The translations under genes and the position numbers were made by a program. The notes below the pieces were generated by a model. It worked only from the letters and a program-made list of their open reading frames with translations. It was not told where the DNA came from and did no database searches. From the NCBI RefSeq assembly GCF_000717475.1, contig NZ_JPIK01000013.1, forward strand, positions 1-64,000: a DNA stretch of 64,000 nucleotides, in the 5' to 3' direction. The stretch comes from Desulfonatronum thiodismutans (GTDB lineage Bacteria > Desulfobacterota > Desulfovibrionia > Desulfovibrionales > Desulfonatronaceae). Shown in pieces: positions 1-9,173 of this stretch; position 1 is the stretch's first letter, and each line of letters opens with the position of its first letter.

Positions 1-48
1 GATGCGGATGAAAAGGAATTATTGGACAACGGAATGGATGAAAGCTGA
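1..48 (+). CDS. Possible 3' end of an upstream gene (partial)
   Basis: Frame 1 is open from the window edge to a TGA at 46-48 and encodes a short acidic tail ending in NGMDES. This could be the C-terminus of a gene that starts before the window. Sixteen codons are too few to identify a family, and the open frame may be chance. Confidence 0.2.
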   Translation, partial: DADEKELLDNGMDES

Positions 49-100
49 TTATACTGGTTTAGGGTGAAACAATAAAAAAATTTTCTGATGACGCCTTTAT

Positions 101-277
101 GCCGCCCTTACGGGGCTATTTTTGTTTTAACTTCATCTACCCAGGGCGTTGCCCTGGGCTATAATATGTCGCCCCGTTGGGGCTTCAGACAAGCCCTGAA
201 AGGGCGAACTACCGTAGCCCAGGGCAACGCCCTGGGTAAAACGCCCCCCAACAATAATAGCCCTGAAAGGGCGGCAT
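101..277. repeat. Nested palindromic intergenic element
   Basis: Two perfect 24-nt inverted copies lie at 138-161 and 215-238; each is itself nearly palindromic (CCAGGGC-CAACG-type core). They are bracketed by a second, weaker inverted pair at 101-117 and 261-277, and by GCCCC/GGGGC and GCCCT/AGGGC pairs in the middle. The whole 177 nt can fold as one cruciform or RNA hairpin. It resembles REP/BIME-type elements found between genes. No protein is convincingly encoded in it. Confidence 0.7.
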
Positions 278-482
278 AAAATGATGCAACGCGAGCCCAA
301 AAACAGCGATGGCCCTCTTGGAACGCCATCAAATTTAAATATTCAACCTCAAGCAGTATAAATACAAGACCTGAACCCGATCCGAACCGCTTGCTCCGCC
401 CCTTGGATTCGATCTTGAGCTTCATACTGACTTGTGAAAGGCTGCGCCGGGAAACAGTGAGGTTTGTTTTGGGAGGGAATCC

Positions 483-1616
483 ATGAAATTCGAAACATTC
501 AAAGCCGGACGGTGGGCTAAGCGCTACCAGTACCAGAGCTTTGAGCCGGTTCCCGTCAATCACCCCTGGACATGGGAAGACCCCGCCATCAACACCTTGT
601 TGGAGCAGGCCACCCGGGCCCTGGGCGAGCTGAACGCCTTTTCACTGATCGTACCGGATATCGATCTGTTCATTCAGATGCACGTGGTCAAGGAGGCGCA
701 GACATCCAGCAAGATCGAGGGAACTCAGACCGGCATCGGCGAAGCACTGATGGAGGAAGAGCAGATCAGCCCGGAAAAACGTGATGATTGGCGCGAGGTG
801 CGTAATTACATCGAAGCGGTCAACACCGCGATTATCGAGTTGCAGAATCTACCGCTGTCCAACCGGCTGCTGAAGCGAACACACGCGATCCTGATGCGCA
901 GCGCACGTGGCGAGCACAAGTTGCCTGGAGAATTTCGAACCAGTCAGAACTGGATCGGTGGTTCGAGTCTGAACGATGCCACTTTTATTCCACCGCACCG
1001 GGATAACGTGCCCGAGTTGATGAGTGACTTGGAGAAATTCTGGCACAACGAGGAGATCATCGTCCCCCATCTCATTCGCGCCGCCATCAGCCACTACCAG
1101 TTCGAGACCATTCACCCGTTTCTGGACGGCAACGGAAGAATAGGCCGCCTGTTCATCCCGCTCTACCTGATCAGCCACGGCCTGTTGGCCAAACCTTCTT
1201 TATATCTTTCAGACTTTTTCGAGCGCAACAGGGCCAGCTACTATGACGCCCTGATGCGGGTTCGTGTTGGCAACGACCTGATCCACTGGGTGCGCTTCTT
1301 TCTCAACGGCGTTGCGCAAACAGCCGCTAAGGGGCGGGAGGTATTCCGGCAGATCCTGGCCCTGCGCAGCGAAGTCGAACAATCCGTCATGGGGATGGGC
1401 AAACGGGCGGCAACCGCTCACCAAACGCTCAACCTGCTGTATCGCAAGCCGGTGATCGATGCGAGCGACCTGGAACGGGAACTGAAGGTGTCCACCCCCA
1501 CGGCCAACGCATTGATCAAGTCTTTGAGAAATAAGGGAATTCTTGTGGAAACCACCGGGCAGCAACGGGGCCGGGTTTATGCCTTTGATCGTTACCTTAG
1601 CCTTTTCTTAAGTTAA
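483..1616 (+). CDS. Fic family protein (predicted AMPylase/nucleotidyltransferase)
   Basis: This 377-residue protein has the Fic_N plus Fic layout. Fic enzymes transfer AMP or another nucleotide moiety from a nucleotide substrate to hydroxyl groups of target proteins. The catalytic loop HPFLDGNGRIGR (from His211) is intact, so the enzyme should be active. A class II inhibitory helix motif, SSKIEG (Ser75-Gly80, glutamate at 79), lies N-terminal and would auto-inhibit. The C-terminal ~80 residues look like a winged helix (helix-turn-helix around LERELKVSTPTANALIKSL), as in many single-chain Fic proteins. The ATG at 483 follows GGGAGG at good spacing. No antitoxin gene is adjacent, consistent with internal inhibition. 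It opens an accessory island that includes two defence-like systems. Confidence 0.93.
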   Translation: MKFETFKAGRWAKRYQYQSFEPVPVNHPWTWEDPAINTLLEQATRALGELNAFSLIVPDIDLFIQMHVVKEAQTSSKIEGTQTGIGEALMEEEQISPEKRDDWREVRNYIEAVNTAIIELQNLPLSNRLLKRTHAILMRSARGEHKLPGEFRTSQNWIGGSSLNDATFIPPHRDNVPELMSDLEKFWHNEEIIVPHLIRAAISHYQFETIHPFLDGNGRIGRLFIPLYLISHGLLAKPSLYLSDFFERNRASYYDALMRVRVGNDLIHWVRFFLNGVAQTAAKGREVFRQILALRSEVEQSVMGMGKRAATAHQTLNLLYRKPVIDASDLERELKVSTPTANALIKSLRNKGILVETTGQQRGRVYAFDRYLSLFLS

Positions 1617-1721
1617 AGAAAACGCCTTTCCTTTAACTAAGACTTTTGCTAAGCAAAAGATGATCCCAGCTTTGACCGGCGCTTTCGCGCCTGCCCCATG
1701 CTCAGCTCTTTATCCAGCAGT

Positions 1722-1851
1722 CCGTTCAAAAACCCTCAAGTGCAAGGAGCAATCCCGCACCTACTTGGGTAGGGAACACTCTGACGCTTGAAAGATTTGT
1801 TATCCCAAGTAGATGCGGGACGACGCGGCAATTGGGGGTTTTTCAACGAAC
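1722..1851. repeat. Dispersed stem-loop repeat, copy 1
   Basis: The ends are inverted (GTTCAAAAACCC at 1724 and GTTTTTCAACGAAC at 1838-1851). Inside is a 17-nt inverted pair with one mismatch (1753-1769 with 1804-1820). A related element lies at 10516-10635. The two share their ends, AAGT(G/A)CAAGGAG near the left end and GACGC(G/A)GCAA near the right, but have different inner stems. No transposase is present. It may be a non-autonomous mobile or REP-like element. Confidence 0.7.
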
Positions 1852-1857
1852 AGTTGA

Positions 1858-2107
1858 GCACCAACAAGCTGGTTGAGGAGTCGGGCGCGTATGCGCTGGC
1901 GGCCTGGGATACGGAAAACCATTTTCGGGCCTTGGCGGCGACGGGAATGTGAACCGGACGCTGGAGATCCTGGAGCGGCTGGATGCCGAGGACAATCAGG
2001 CGGGTGCAGAGTGCGCCGCCCTCGCCGTCCTGTCCGCCGCGACTTGCCTGCTGGCAAGCGAACCGACGCGGCCTCGCGTTGTCAAAATGCTGAAATACAA
2101 GACCTGA
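1858..2107 (+). pseudogene. Possible decayed gene remnant
   Basis: One frame reads LSTNKLVEESGAYALAAWD and runs to a stop near 1950. A second frame then reads NRTLEILERLDAEDNQ and continues to a TGA at about 2107. This looks like one helical protein broken by a frameshift, with no plausible start because the repeat at 1722-1851 abuts it. I do not recognise the family. It could also be chance coding-like sequence in GC-rich DNA. Confidence 0.2.
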
Positions 2108-2237
2108 CCCTGATTCCTTGAACTCGTTTGGCCTGGGACGTGCCGTTGTGAATGAGTCAATGTTTCAATTTTGTATCGTTTTTTTTGACTGACAAAGAGA
2201 TCGGATTCTGTGAACAAGTGTCCAGGGAGAGCAGATC

Positions 2238-4814
2238 ATGAATTCTAAACCTGAAGGAGCCGGAGCCCGAGCCTGCTGGTTTGTCGGGGCTACATACGGT
2301 GGAACCGGTGATCAAACACCCCGTTTCCTGCGGGAAGGCATTTGGGAGAATGGGTATCAGGACAAATATCTCGACACGGTCAAGTCCATCCAGGCTGGAG
2401 ATCGTATTGCGATCAAATCGTCCTATACACGAAAACACGATCTGCCTTTTGATAACCGCAGCCAAACCGTTTCCGTCATGGCAATCAAGGCCATTGGCAC
2501 GGTCAAGGAGAATTTTGGCGACGGACGGACATTGAAGGTTGATTGGAAACCATATGATCCTCCGCGTGAATGGTATTTCTATACCAACAGAAGCACGGTT
2601 TGGCGTGTCTTGCCGGGTGATTGGACCACGGACGCGCTGATTGGCTTTGCGTTTGAGGAAAAGCCTCAAGACATCAATCGGTTTCGCAATGCTCCCTATT
2701 GGCGTGAGCGTTTTGGCGACACAACCGCCGATAAGCGTCGCTTCAACTGGACTCGTTTTTATGAGGCGATGGCTGACCAGATCCTTTCCTTCAGGAATCG
2801 ACGCAGTGAATTGGTTTCCAGCATCCACGCCATTGCCGAAAGACATGACTGCATGTCCATCCTGAATGATCAGTACGAGAAAGGTGTTCCCGGCGGACCA
2901 CTGAAAGATATATGCCCATTTACCGTCATGGGCATTTTCAACAGGGGGATTACAGATGCCAATCGCAAAGCTTTGGCGAATGAGCTGGCGAGCCTTCTTG
3001 GCGTATCGGTACCGGTTCCCGATTCCTTTGAGGGGATTCCCGTTGTAAATAATCAAAGGTCATGGTTTTTTGCTTACAGCTATCAACGCCAACCAGACGA
3101 CATAGACGCTCTATGGGAGATATTTGCCCAAGCGATTGCCTTCTCGGATACGAATGATGCCGAAACACGATCAGCATTTACCGCGGCGTTCGACAACGCC
3201 TCAAAACGCTGGGGAGTAGGGTGGAATCTGACCATGGGGCTTTACTGGATCCGCCCATGGAGCTTCCCTACGCTTGACGGTCAATCACAGGATTACATCC
3301 GCAAAAAACTCAATATCCAAATCGGAAAAAACGGCCCAAAAGGCCGCTGTAGTGCGCGTGATTATCTCGAACTGCTGGATACCCTTGAGGCACGCTTTCA
3401 AGAGGACGCTTACCCCGTCCACTCTTTTCCTGAGCTCTCTCTAGCGGCATGGCTCTATAAAGACAGCGGAAAGTCCTTCCATCCAAAGGCGACAGACACT
3501 GATGGGCAGGATGCTGAAATGTTTGAGGAAGACATTGAGCTAGACGAAGCAGATGCCGATTTGAAAGATTTGTTCCCAAAATTCGATCAGTTAATGATCC
3601 CCCTTTTGAGGCTCCTGATTGATGGCAAGGAACATCTTGCCAAAGATGTCTTTCGGGAACTCAAGTCCCTGATGGGACTGGAGAAGTATGACGTCATTAC
3701 CCTTGATTCTACTGGCCAGCCGTTGTTCGATAATCGAGCAGGTTGGGCAAAGTCTTACCTTAAGAAAGCAGGACTTGTTGTTTTTCCCAAAAGAGGTTTT
3801 GTTCAAATTTCCGAGAAAGGTCTGGAATTTTTAAATCAGCCTCAATCGGAGTTGGAGAAGTATAGTACTTTTACAGATTTTTTTGCATCAACATCATCAT
3901 CACCGATGGATGAATCACGGCCAATAGTTCCGTATTCGATAGACGACATTCTCTCGGATGGTTGCTTCATCTCGCGAGAAAAAATCGAAAAAATTCTTGA
4001 ACGCCTACGAACCAAGAAAAACCTGATACTCCAGGGGCCGCCGGGAACTGGAAAAACGTGGCTGGCAAAGCGATTGGCTTTTGCTTTGATCGGGCAACGC
4101 GACGACAGCAAAGTCCGAGCTGTCCAATTTCACCCAAACCTCTCTTACGAAGACTTTATTCGCGGCTGGCGACCGATCGGCGACGGAAAACTTACTCTTG
4201 TGGACGGCCCGTTTCTGGAGATGATGAAGTCAGCCTCGAAAGAGCCCACATCACGACACGTCGTCGTCATCGAAGAGATCAACCGAGGGAACCCCGCACA
4301 GATTTTTGGGGAAATGCTGACGCTGCTTGAGGCGGACAAGAGAACGCCGAACGAAGCCCTGGAGCTTTCCTATAAGCAGTCGGATGGCGAACGAGTATTT
4401 ATCCCAGACAACTTGTACGTCATCGGTACGATGAATATTGCCGACCGTTCCCTTGCACTGGTCGATCTGGCACTACGGCGTCGTTTTGCCTTCATTGACC
4501 TGGAACCCTCACTGGGCAAGCCCTGGAAAGACTGGGTTCTGTCCCAGTGCGGTATTGACGTTGACATCCTTGCTGAGATTGAACAGCGCCTCACTGCCCT
4601 GAACAACGTAATTTCCGCGGATACCGGCCTCGGACCGCAGTTCCGTTTGGGACACAGTTATGTTACGCCTCCGTTCGGCATACCTATCAATAATCCCCGA
4701 GAATGGTTCCGCCAAGTCGTTGATACGGAAATCGGTCCACTGCTCGACGAGTACTGGTTTGATGCGCTTGAAAAGTCCCAGCAAGCCAGGGAACGTCTAC
4801 TCGAAGGTTTTTAA
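2238..4814 (+). CDS. mcrB: McrB-like restriction NTPase with EVE-like and Mrr_N-like domains
   Basis: This 858-residue motor subunit belongs to a predicted McrBC-type (type IV, modification-dependent) restriction system; McrB family members bind modified DNA and hydrolyse GTP. The C-terminal third is the AAA+ module: Walker A GPPGTGKT at 600-607, Walker B VVVIEEINRG near 675-684, and the McrB signature region MNIADRS (usually MNTADRS) near 732. Residues ~10-150 resemble an EVE/PUA-like modified-base reader (CWFVGATYGG, W-rich). Residues ~455-540 look like the winged helix of Mrr_N. The ATG follows AGGGAG. mcrC begins 2 nt after the stop. Base composition is visibly more AT-rich than the housekeeping genes, suggesting transfer. 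The family call is firm; the N-terminal domain calls come from pattern recognition. Confidence 0.93.
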   Translation: MNSKPEGAGARACWFVGATYGGTGDQTPRFLREGIWENGYQDKYLDTVKSIQAGDRIAIKSSYTRKHDLPFDNRSQTVSVMAIKAIGTVKENFGDGRTLKVDWKPYDPPREWYFYTNRSTVWRVLPGDWTTDALIGFAFEEKPQDINRFRNAPYWRERFGDTTADKRRFNWTRFYEAMADQILSFRNRRSELVSSIHAIAERHDCMSILNDQYEKGVPGGPLKDICPFTVMGIFNRGITDANRKALANELASLLGVSVPVPDSFEGIPVVNNQRSWFFAYSYQRQPDDIDALWEIFAQAIAFSDTNDAETRSAFTAAFDNASKRWGVGWNLTMGLYWIRPWSFPTLDGQSQDYIRKKLNIQIGKNGPKGRCSARDYLELLDTLEARFQEDAYPVHSFPELSLAAWLYKDSGKSFHPKATDTDGQDAEMFEEDIELDEADADLKDLFPKFDQLMIPLLRLLIDGKEHLAKDVFRELKSLMGLEKYDVITLDSTGQPLFDNRAGWAKSYLKKAGLVVFPKRGFVQISEKGLEFLNQPQSELEKYSTFTDFFASTSSSPMDESRPIVPYSIDDILSDGCFISREKIEKILERLRTKKNLILQGPPGTGKTWLAKRLAFALIGQRDDSKVRAVQFHPNLSYEDFIRGWRPIGDGKLTLVDGPFLEMMKSASKEPTSRHVVVIEEINRGNPAQIFGEMLTLLEADKRTPNEALELSYKQSDGERVFIPDNLYVIGTMNIADRSLALVDLALRRRFAFIDLEPSLGKPWKDWVLSQCGIDVDILAEIEQRLTALNNVISADTGLGPQFRLGHSYVTPPFGIPINNPREWFRQVVDTEIGPLLDEYWFDALEKSQQARERLLEGF

Positions 4815-4816
4815 CC

Positions 4817-5938
4817 GTGACTTTGGGGACACCCGAACATGCATCATGTTCAAAGGATGATGGAGGTCGGATCGGCCGCATCCCGGTACGCAACCTTTGG
4901 CTGCTTATGCTCTACGCATCGGAACTATTTCGAGATATTGAGAATGCCAAGGTCGCTGTAGAGGACAATCCAGATGATATTCCCGATCTGGTGGCGGAAA
5001 TACTCTGCCGTCAGGTTGAACGCCGCATCCAACGCAATTTGAGCTATGGCTACCAGTCGCGGGAAGCTGAACTGAACCGGGTACGCGGACGTATCAATCT
5101 GCTGAATACCGAAAGGCGTCGTTTGCTTGACCGGGGAAAAGTGGCTTGCCGGTTCGATGAATTGACCATTGATACTGCTCGAAACCGCTTTGTACGTTCG
5201 GCCCTTGAGAATATCTCCAAAGTAGTCCGCCGTAATGGACTGGCCCGCCGATGCAAGGCGTTGGCCGCAAGTTTAAGGCAGATGGGGGTAACCGGGGAAC
5301 AGCCTGGTCGTGGCGAAGTTTTCATCGCCCGCTTTGGCAGGCACGATGTAGATGACCAACCAATGGTTGCCGCAGCCTATTTGGCTTTTAACCTTGCCTT
5401 ACCAACGGAAGCCGAGGGTTCTAGGCAATTGCCGTTGCCGGATCGTGAAATAAGCTGGGTTCGCAAACTTTACGAGAAAGGTGTCGCTGGATTCTATGAT
5501 GTTGTGCTTTCAGGAAAAGGGTGGCGTGTCGGCTCCGGCAAGGTGATTGATTGGCAGATTGAGAGTAAAAGTCCAGGTATAGACAGAATCCTACCCTCCA
5601 TGCGGACCGACATCATACTTGATCACTCTGGTACGGAACGTCGTATTGTTATCGACACCAAGTTCAACTCCGTTGTCACTCGGGGCTGGTATCGAGAAGA
5701 ATCTCTACGCAGCGGGTATGTATACCAGATATATGCATATTTGAGGTCACAGGAAGGCCGTGGCGATCTGCTCGCTGAGAAGGCATCGGGGCTACTTCTG
5801 CATCCTTCTGTGGGCGATATGGTTAACGAAGCCGTGATGATCCAGAACCATGAGATTCGATTTGCCACTGTCGATCTCGCGGCCTCGGCAAAGGAGATCC
5901 GAGGGCAGCTTTTGCAGGTTCTTGATTTTGCCATCTGA
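4817..5938 (+). CDS. mcrC: McrC-like restriction endonuclease subunit
   Basis: This 373-residue protein is the nuclease partner of McrB. The N-terminal half ([17 protein letters not shown]) is the McrC/LlaJI-type region that contacts the McrB ring. The C-terminal half holds a PD-(D/E)xK nuclease core: Asp265 in TDIIL, then IDTKF with Asp280 and Lys282. The start is a GTG 2 nt after the mcrB stop, so the genes are translationally coupled; an ATG at 4840 is an alternative. Length is normal for McrC. The system should cut DNA carrying a modified base; which base cannot be told from sequence. Confidence 0.93.
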   Translation: MTLGTPEHASCSKDDGGRIGRIPVRNLWLLMLYASELFRDIENAKVAVEDNPDDIPDLVAEILCRQVERRIQRNLSYGYQSREAELNRVRGRINLLNTERRRLLDRGKVACRFDELTIDTARNRFVRSALENISKVVRRNGLARRCKALAASLRQMGVTGEQPGRGEVFIARFGRHDVDDQPMVAAAYLAFNLALPTEAEGSRQLPLPDREISWVRKLYEKGVAGFYDVVLSGKGWRVGSGKVIDWQIESKSPGIDRILPSMRTDIILDHSGTERRIVIDTKFNSVVTRGWYREESLRSGYVYQIYAYLRSQEGRGDLLAEKASGLLLHPSVGDMVNEAVMIQNHEIRFATVDLAASAKEIRGQLLQVLDFAI

Positions 5939-5963
5939 AGAGAGTGTCAAACGGAGAAAACCT

Positions 5964-7187
5964 ATGACCAACAATCCGAATCCGCCCCGCATCGAGAGCC
6001 TCTCCGTGCGCAACTACCGTGCGTTGAGAGAGCTGACTCTTGATCAACTGACGCCGCTGACCGTGCTGTTGGGGCCTAATGGCAGCGGCAAGTCCACGGT
6101 GTTCGATGTTTTCGCGTTTCTCTCCGAATGTTTCTCCGATGGTCTGCGCAAGGCTTGGGATCGTCGGGGCCGTTTTCGCGAGTTGCGCAGCAGAGATCAG
6201 GGCGGGCCGATCGTCATCGAGGTCAAGTATCGTGAACAGCCGGATGCCTACCTGATTACCTACCATTTGGAAATTGAGGAACAGGCCAAGGGGCCCGTGG
6301 TGAAGCGGGAGTTTTTGCGCTGGAAGCGGGGCCATCCGGCCGCCCCTTTCCTTTTTCTGGACTACCGTTACGGCAAGGGCAAGGTGATCACCGGCGAACA
6401 ACCCGAGCCGAGCGACATCCGTGTGGACAAGCCGCTGTCCGGGCCGGAGGTGCTGGCGGTCAGCACTCTGGGTACGCTGGCGGAGAATCCGCGGGTCATT
6501 GCCTTGCGAAATTTCATCACCGGCTGGCATCTTTCCTATCTGTCCGCTGACGCTGTCCGGGGCAATCCCGAAGCGGGCGCCGAGGAGCGGCTTTCGCCCA
6601 CCGGCGACAATCTGCCCAATGTCGTCCAGTACCTGCGCGAACAGCATCCGGAGCGACTGGAGCGGATTTTCGAGACCTTGCGCCGCCGCATCCCGCGGAT
6701 CGAAAAGGTGCAGGCAGAGGTGCTTCAGGACAGTCGTCTGCTGTTGCTGGTCAAGGACGCGCCATTTTCAACGCCGGTCTTGTCTCGTTTCGCCTCCGAC
6801 GGCACCCTCAAGCTGCTGGCCTACCTGACCCTGCTCTACGACCCGGAGCCTCCCCGACTCGTGGGTATCGAGGAACCGGAAAACTACCTGCATCCCCGGC
6901 TGTTGCCCGAGTTGGCGGAAGAGTGCCGACTAGCCTCCGACCACACCCAGCTCATCGTCACGACCCATTCGCCCTTTTTTATCAATCCTCTTCAGCCGAA
7001 AGAGGTTCGTGTGTTGTACCGGACCGCGGATGGATACACGCGGGCACGGCGGGCCAGCGACATGCCCGGCGTTCAAGAATTTCTGGACCAGGGAGCCAAC
7101 CTGGGTGAACTTTGGATGGAGGGGCATTTCGACGTCGGCGATCCCCTGAATCCCCAAAGCCTTATGGGTCTGGACGATGAGCCATGA
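5964..7187 (+). CDS. AAA_21-type ABC/RecF-like ATPase, putative defence ATPase
   Basis: This 407-residue SMC/RecF-like ATPase has Walker A GPNGSGKS at 37-44 after a RecF-like start ([15 protein letters not shown]). A late [13 protein letters not shown] signature segment, the Walker B region [13 protein letters not shown] (~300) and the switch TTHSPFF (~333) follow. I chose the ATG at 5964 because ACGGAG precedes it; the frame stays open upstream into mcrC but has no better site. The last four bases overlap the next gene (ATGA). It lacks the C-terminal TOPRIM domain of OLD proteins; the downstream DUF4276 protein may supply that function. This is the architecture of anti-phage pairs such as PARIS (ATPase plus DUF4435), but with a different partner. 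The defence role is inferred. Confidence 0.88.
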   Translation: MTNNPNPPRIESLSVRNYRALRELTLDQLTPLTVLLGPNGSGKSTVFDVFAFLSECFSDGLRKAWDRRGRFRELRSRDQGGPIVIEVKYREQPDAYLITYHLEIEEQAKGPVVKREFLRWKRGHPAAPFLFLDYRYGKGKVITGEQPEPSDIRVDKPLSGPEVLAVSTLGTLAENPRVIALRNFITGWHLSYLSADAVRGNPEAGAEERLSPTGDNLPNVVQYLREQHPERLERIFETLRRRIPRIEKVQAEVLQDSRLLLLVKDAPFSTPVLSRFASDGTLKLLAYLTLLYDPEPPRLVGIEEPENYLHPRLLPELAEECRLASDHTQLIVTTHSPFFINPLQPKEVRVLYRTADGYTRARRASDMPGVQEFLDQGANLGELWMEGHFDVGDPLNPQSLMGLDDEP

Positions 7188-7798
7188 TCCAGCTCGAGTT
7201 GATCGTTGAAGAAGCTTCCGCCGAGGAGGCTCTGCGGCACTTACTCCCCGGAATGTTGCGTGGCCGTGCCCGTGCCAAGGTGATCAACCTCGGAAGCAAG
7301 TACAAACTGCTCAAGGTGCTTGAGGACCGATTGCGAGCTTACCGGACGCGTATCGACAAGGGCGAGAACTTGCGTGTCGTGGTGCTGCTTGATCGTGATG
7401 ATGACGATTGTGTCCTGCTGAAGGACAGACTGGAGCAAGCATCAGCACAGGCGGGCCTGCCCTCCAAATCCCGACCGGATGAGCGTGGCCGTTTTTTCGT
7501 GGTGAACCGGATCGTGATCGAAGAACTGGAATCCTGGTTCATAGGCGATCCAGAGGCGTTGCGAGGGGCGTTCACAAGACTGCCCAGGATCACGCCGACG
7601 AGCGGTATCTTCCGCAATCCGGACAACGGCGGAACCTGGGAAGCTCTGCACCGCTTTCTGAAGAAGCACGGCATCTACAGAAACTCTTACCCAAAGATCG
7701 ATGCGGCCCGGCGCATCGCTCCGAACATGCGGATCGACCGGAACAGGTCTAGGAGCTTTGGGCAGTTCGTCGCGGGTATCGAGGCGATGCTGGCCTGA
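7184..7798 (+). CDS. DUF4276 family protein, TOPRIM-like partner of the ATPase
   Basis: This 204-residue protein starts inside the ATPase stop codon (ATGA), so the two are co-translated. It has the DUF4276 look: an N-terminal [12 protein letters not shown] segment with acidic residues, an acidic strand end LLDRDDDD near 68-75, and [16 protein letters not shown] near 108-123. The acid-E/DxD arrangement resembles TOPRIM nucleases, where such residues bind metal. It probably acts with the ATPase as a two-component effector. Direct evidence for nuclease activity is absent. Alternative: a regulatory subunit without catalysis. Confidence 0.85.
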   Translation: MIQLELIVEEASAEEALRHLLPGMLRGRARAKVINLGSKYKLLKVLEDRLRAYRTRIDKGENLRVVVLLDRDDDDCVLLKDRLEQASAQAGLPSKSRPDERGRFFVVNRIVIEELESWFIGDPEALRGAFTRLPRITPTSGIFRNPDNGGTWEALHRFLKKHGIYRNSYPKIDAARRIAPNMRIDRNRSRSFGQFVAGIEAMLA

Positions 7799-7863
7799 AA
7801 GGTTGGCGCGTCCTTGTGGGGCCATTTCAAGCTATCTCCTCACTCACTCCCCTCGCTCCCCCC

Positions 7864-9168
7864 TCAATCATCCAGCCGAATATCCTTCCCCTCCTTGATC
7901 CGCTTCATGGTCCTGACCGCGCACATCTTGCCGCACATGGTGCAGGAGTCCTCGTGGTGCGGGCGGGAGGAGGCGCGGTAGGCCCGGGCTTTTTCCGGGT
8001 CCAGGGCCAGGGTGAACATGCCTTCCCAGTCCAGGTCGGCGCGGGCCTTGGACATTTTGTCGTCCCAGTTGCGTGCTCCGGGGATGCCCTTGGCGATGTC
8101 CGCGGCGTGGGCCGCGATGCGGGCGGCCATGATCCCTTCCTTCATATCCTCCAAGGTGGGCAGGCGCAGGTGTTCCGCCGGGGTGACGTAGCAGAGGAAG
8201 TCCGCGCCAGCGGCCGCGGCCACGGCTCCGCCGATGGCGCTGGTGATGTGGTCGTAGCCCGGGGCCACGTCCGTGACCAGGGGGCCGAGCACGTAGAAGG
8301 GCGCGCCGTGGCAGAGCCGCTTCTCCAGGACCATGTTCGCGGCGATCTCGTTCAGGGCCATGTGTCCGGGGCCTTCGATCATCACCTGGACGTCGCGCTC
8401 CCAGGCCCGTTTGGTCAGTTCGCCCAGGACGATCATTTCCTGAACCTGGACCGCGTCCGTGGCGTCGTGCAGGGAGCCCGGGCGGCAGCCGTCGCCCAGG
8501 CTCAGGGTCACGTCGTGCTTTACGCAGATGTCCAGGAGCCGGTCGTAATGCTCGTAGAACGGGTTCTCGGCGTCGTTCTCCTTCATCCAGGCGTAGAGCA
8601 GGGAGCCGCCCCGGGAGACCAGGGAGGTCAGGCGGTCGGTTTTCTCGATCCGCTCCGCGGTCAGCCGGTTCAGACCGCAGTGGATGGTCAGAAAATCCAC
8701 GCCGTCGTCCACATGGGTCTGGACTACGTCGAAGAACTCGTCAGCGGTGATGTCGGACAGGTTCTTGTCGTAGAACCCCACGGCGTCGTAGATGGGCACC
8801 GTGCCGATCATGGCCCGGGACTCGGCGATCAGGGCCTGGCGGAATTCCCTTGTCTTGCCGAAGCAGCTCAGGTCCATGATCGCCTCGGCCCCCAGGCGCA
8901 GGGCGTGGCGGACCTTTTCCATTTCCAGGTCCATGTCGCAGGCGTCCTTGGAAATGCCCAGGTTGACGTTGATCTTGGTGCGCAATCCCCGTCCGACCCC
9001 CTCGGGGTCCAGGTGGGCGTGGTTCTTGTTGGCCGGAATGATCACCTCGCCCGCGGCCATGCGCTCCACTAGGGTTTCCACGGGCAGATTTTCCTTGGCC
9101 GCCACGGTGCGCATCTGGTCCGTGATAATGCCCCTGCGGGCCGCATCCATCTGGGTTGTCCAGTTCAT
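7864..9168 (-). CDS. thiC: Phosphomethylpyrimidine synthase ThiC
   Basis: ThiC is a radical SAM enzyme that rearranges aminoimidazole ribotide to HMP phosphate, the pyrimidine half of thiamine. The 434-residue protein carries the ThiC barrel ([34 protein letters not shown]) and the C-terminal cluster motif CTMCGKMC. I prefer the ATG at 9168 because AAAGGA lies 9 nt before it; the ATG at 9177 overlaps the thiE stop but touches the ribosome site directly. It is the last gene of the thi operon. The gene runs convergent to the defence island. Confidence 0.98.
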   Translation of the reverse strand: MNWTTQMDAARRGIITDQMRTVAAKENLPVETLVERMAAGEVIIPANKNHAHLDPEGVGRGLRTKINVNLGISKDACDMDLEMEKVRHALRLGAEAIMDLSCFGKTREFRQALIAESRAMIGTVPIYDAVGFYDKNLSDITADEFFDVVQTHVDDGVDFLTIHCGLNRLTAERIEKTDRLTSLVSRGGSLLYAWMKENDAENPFYEHYDRLLDICVKHDVTLSLGDGCRPGSLHDATDAVQVQEMIVLGELTKRAWERDVQVMIEGPGHMALNEIAANMVLEKRLCHGAPFYVLGPLVTDVAPGYDHITSAIGGAVAAAAGADFLCYVTPAEHLRLPTLEDMKEGIMAARIAAHAADIAKGIPGARNWDDKMSKARADLDWEGMFTLALDPEKARAYRASSRPHHEDSCTMCGKMCAVRTMKRIKEGKDIRLDD

Positions 9169-9173
9169 GATCG

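Larger units (their letters stand above)
1617..2237. other. Intergenic region with stem-loop repeat and gene debris
   Basis: This 620-nt stretch separates fic from mcrB. It contains a stem-loop repeat (1722-1851), then about 250 nt that read like broken coding sequence (1858-2107), then an AT-rich stretch (2150-2200, including a run of eight T) before the mcrB ribosome site. AGGGAG lies just before the ATG at 2238. I see no convincing intact gene. Confidence 0.5.

Noticed and set aside
138..238. Repeats taken as a CRISPR array
   Set aside because: The two copies are inverted, not direct, and there are no spacers of equal length.
88..279. Small gene in the first 300 nt
   Set aside because: The open frame spans the palindromic element and reads as low-complexity translation of its repeats.
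7816..9072. Long plus-strand open frame opposite thiC (418 codons)
   Set aside because: It is antisense to a clear thiC. Its composition is skewed to Gly/Val/His repeats and it has no ribosome site.
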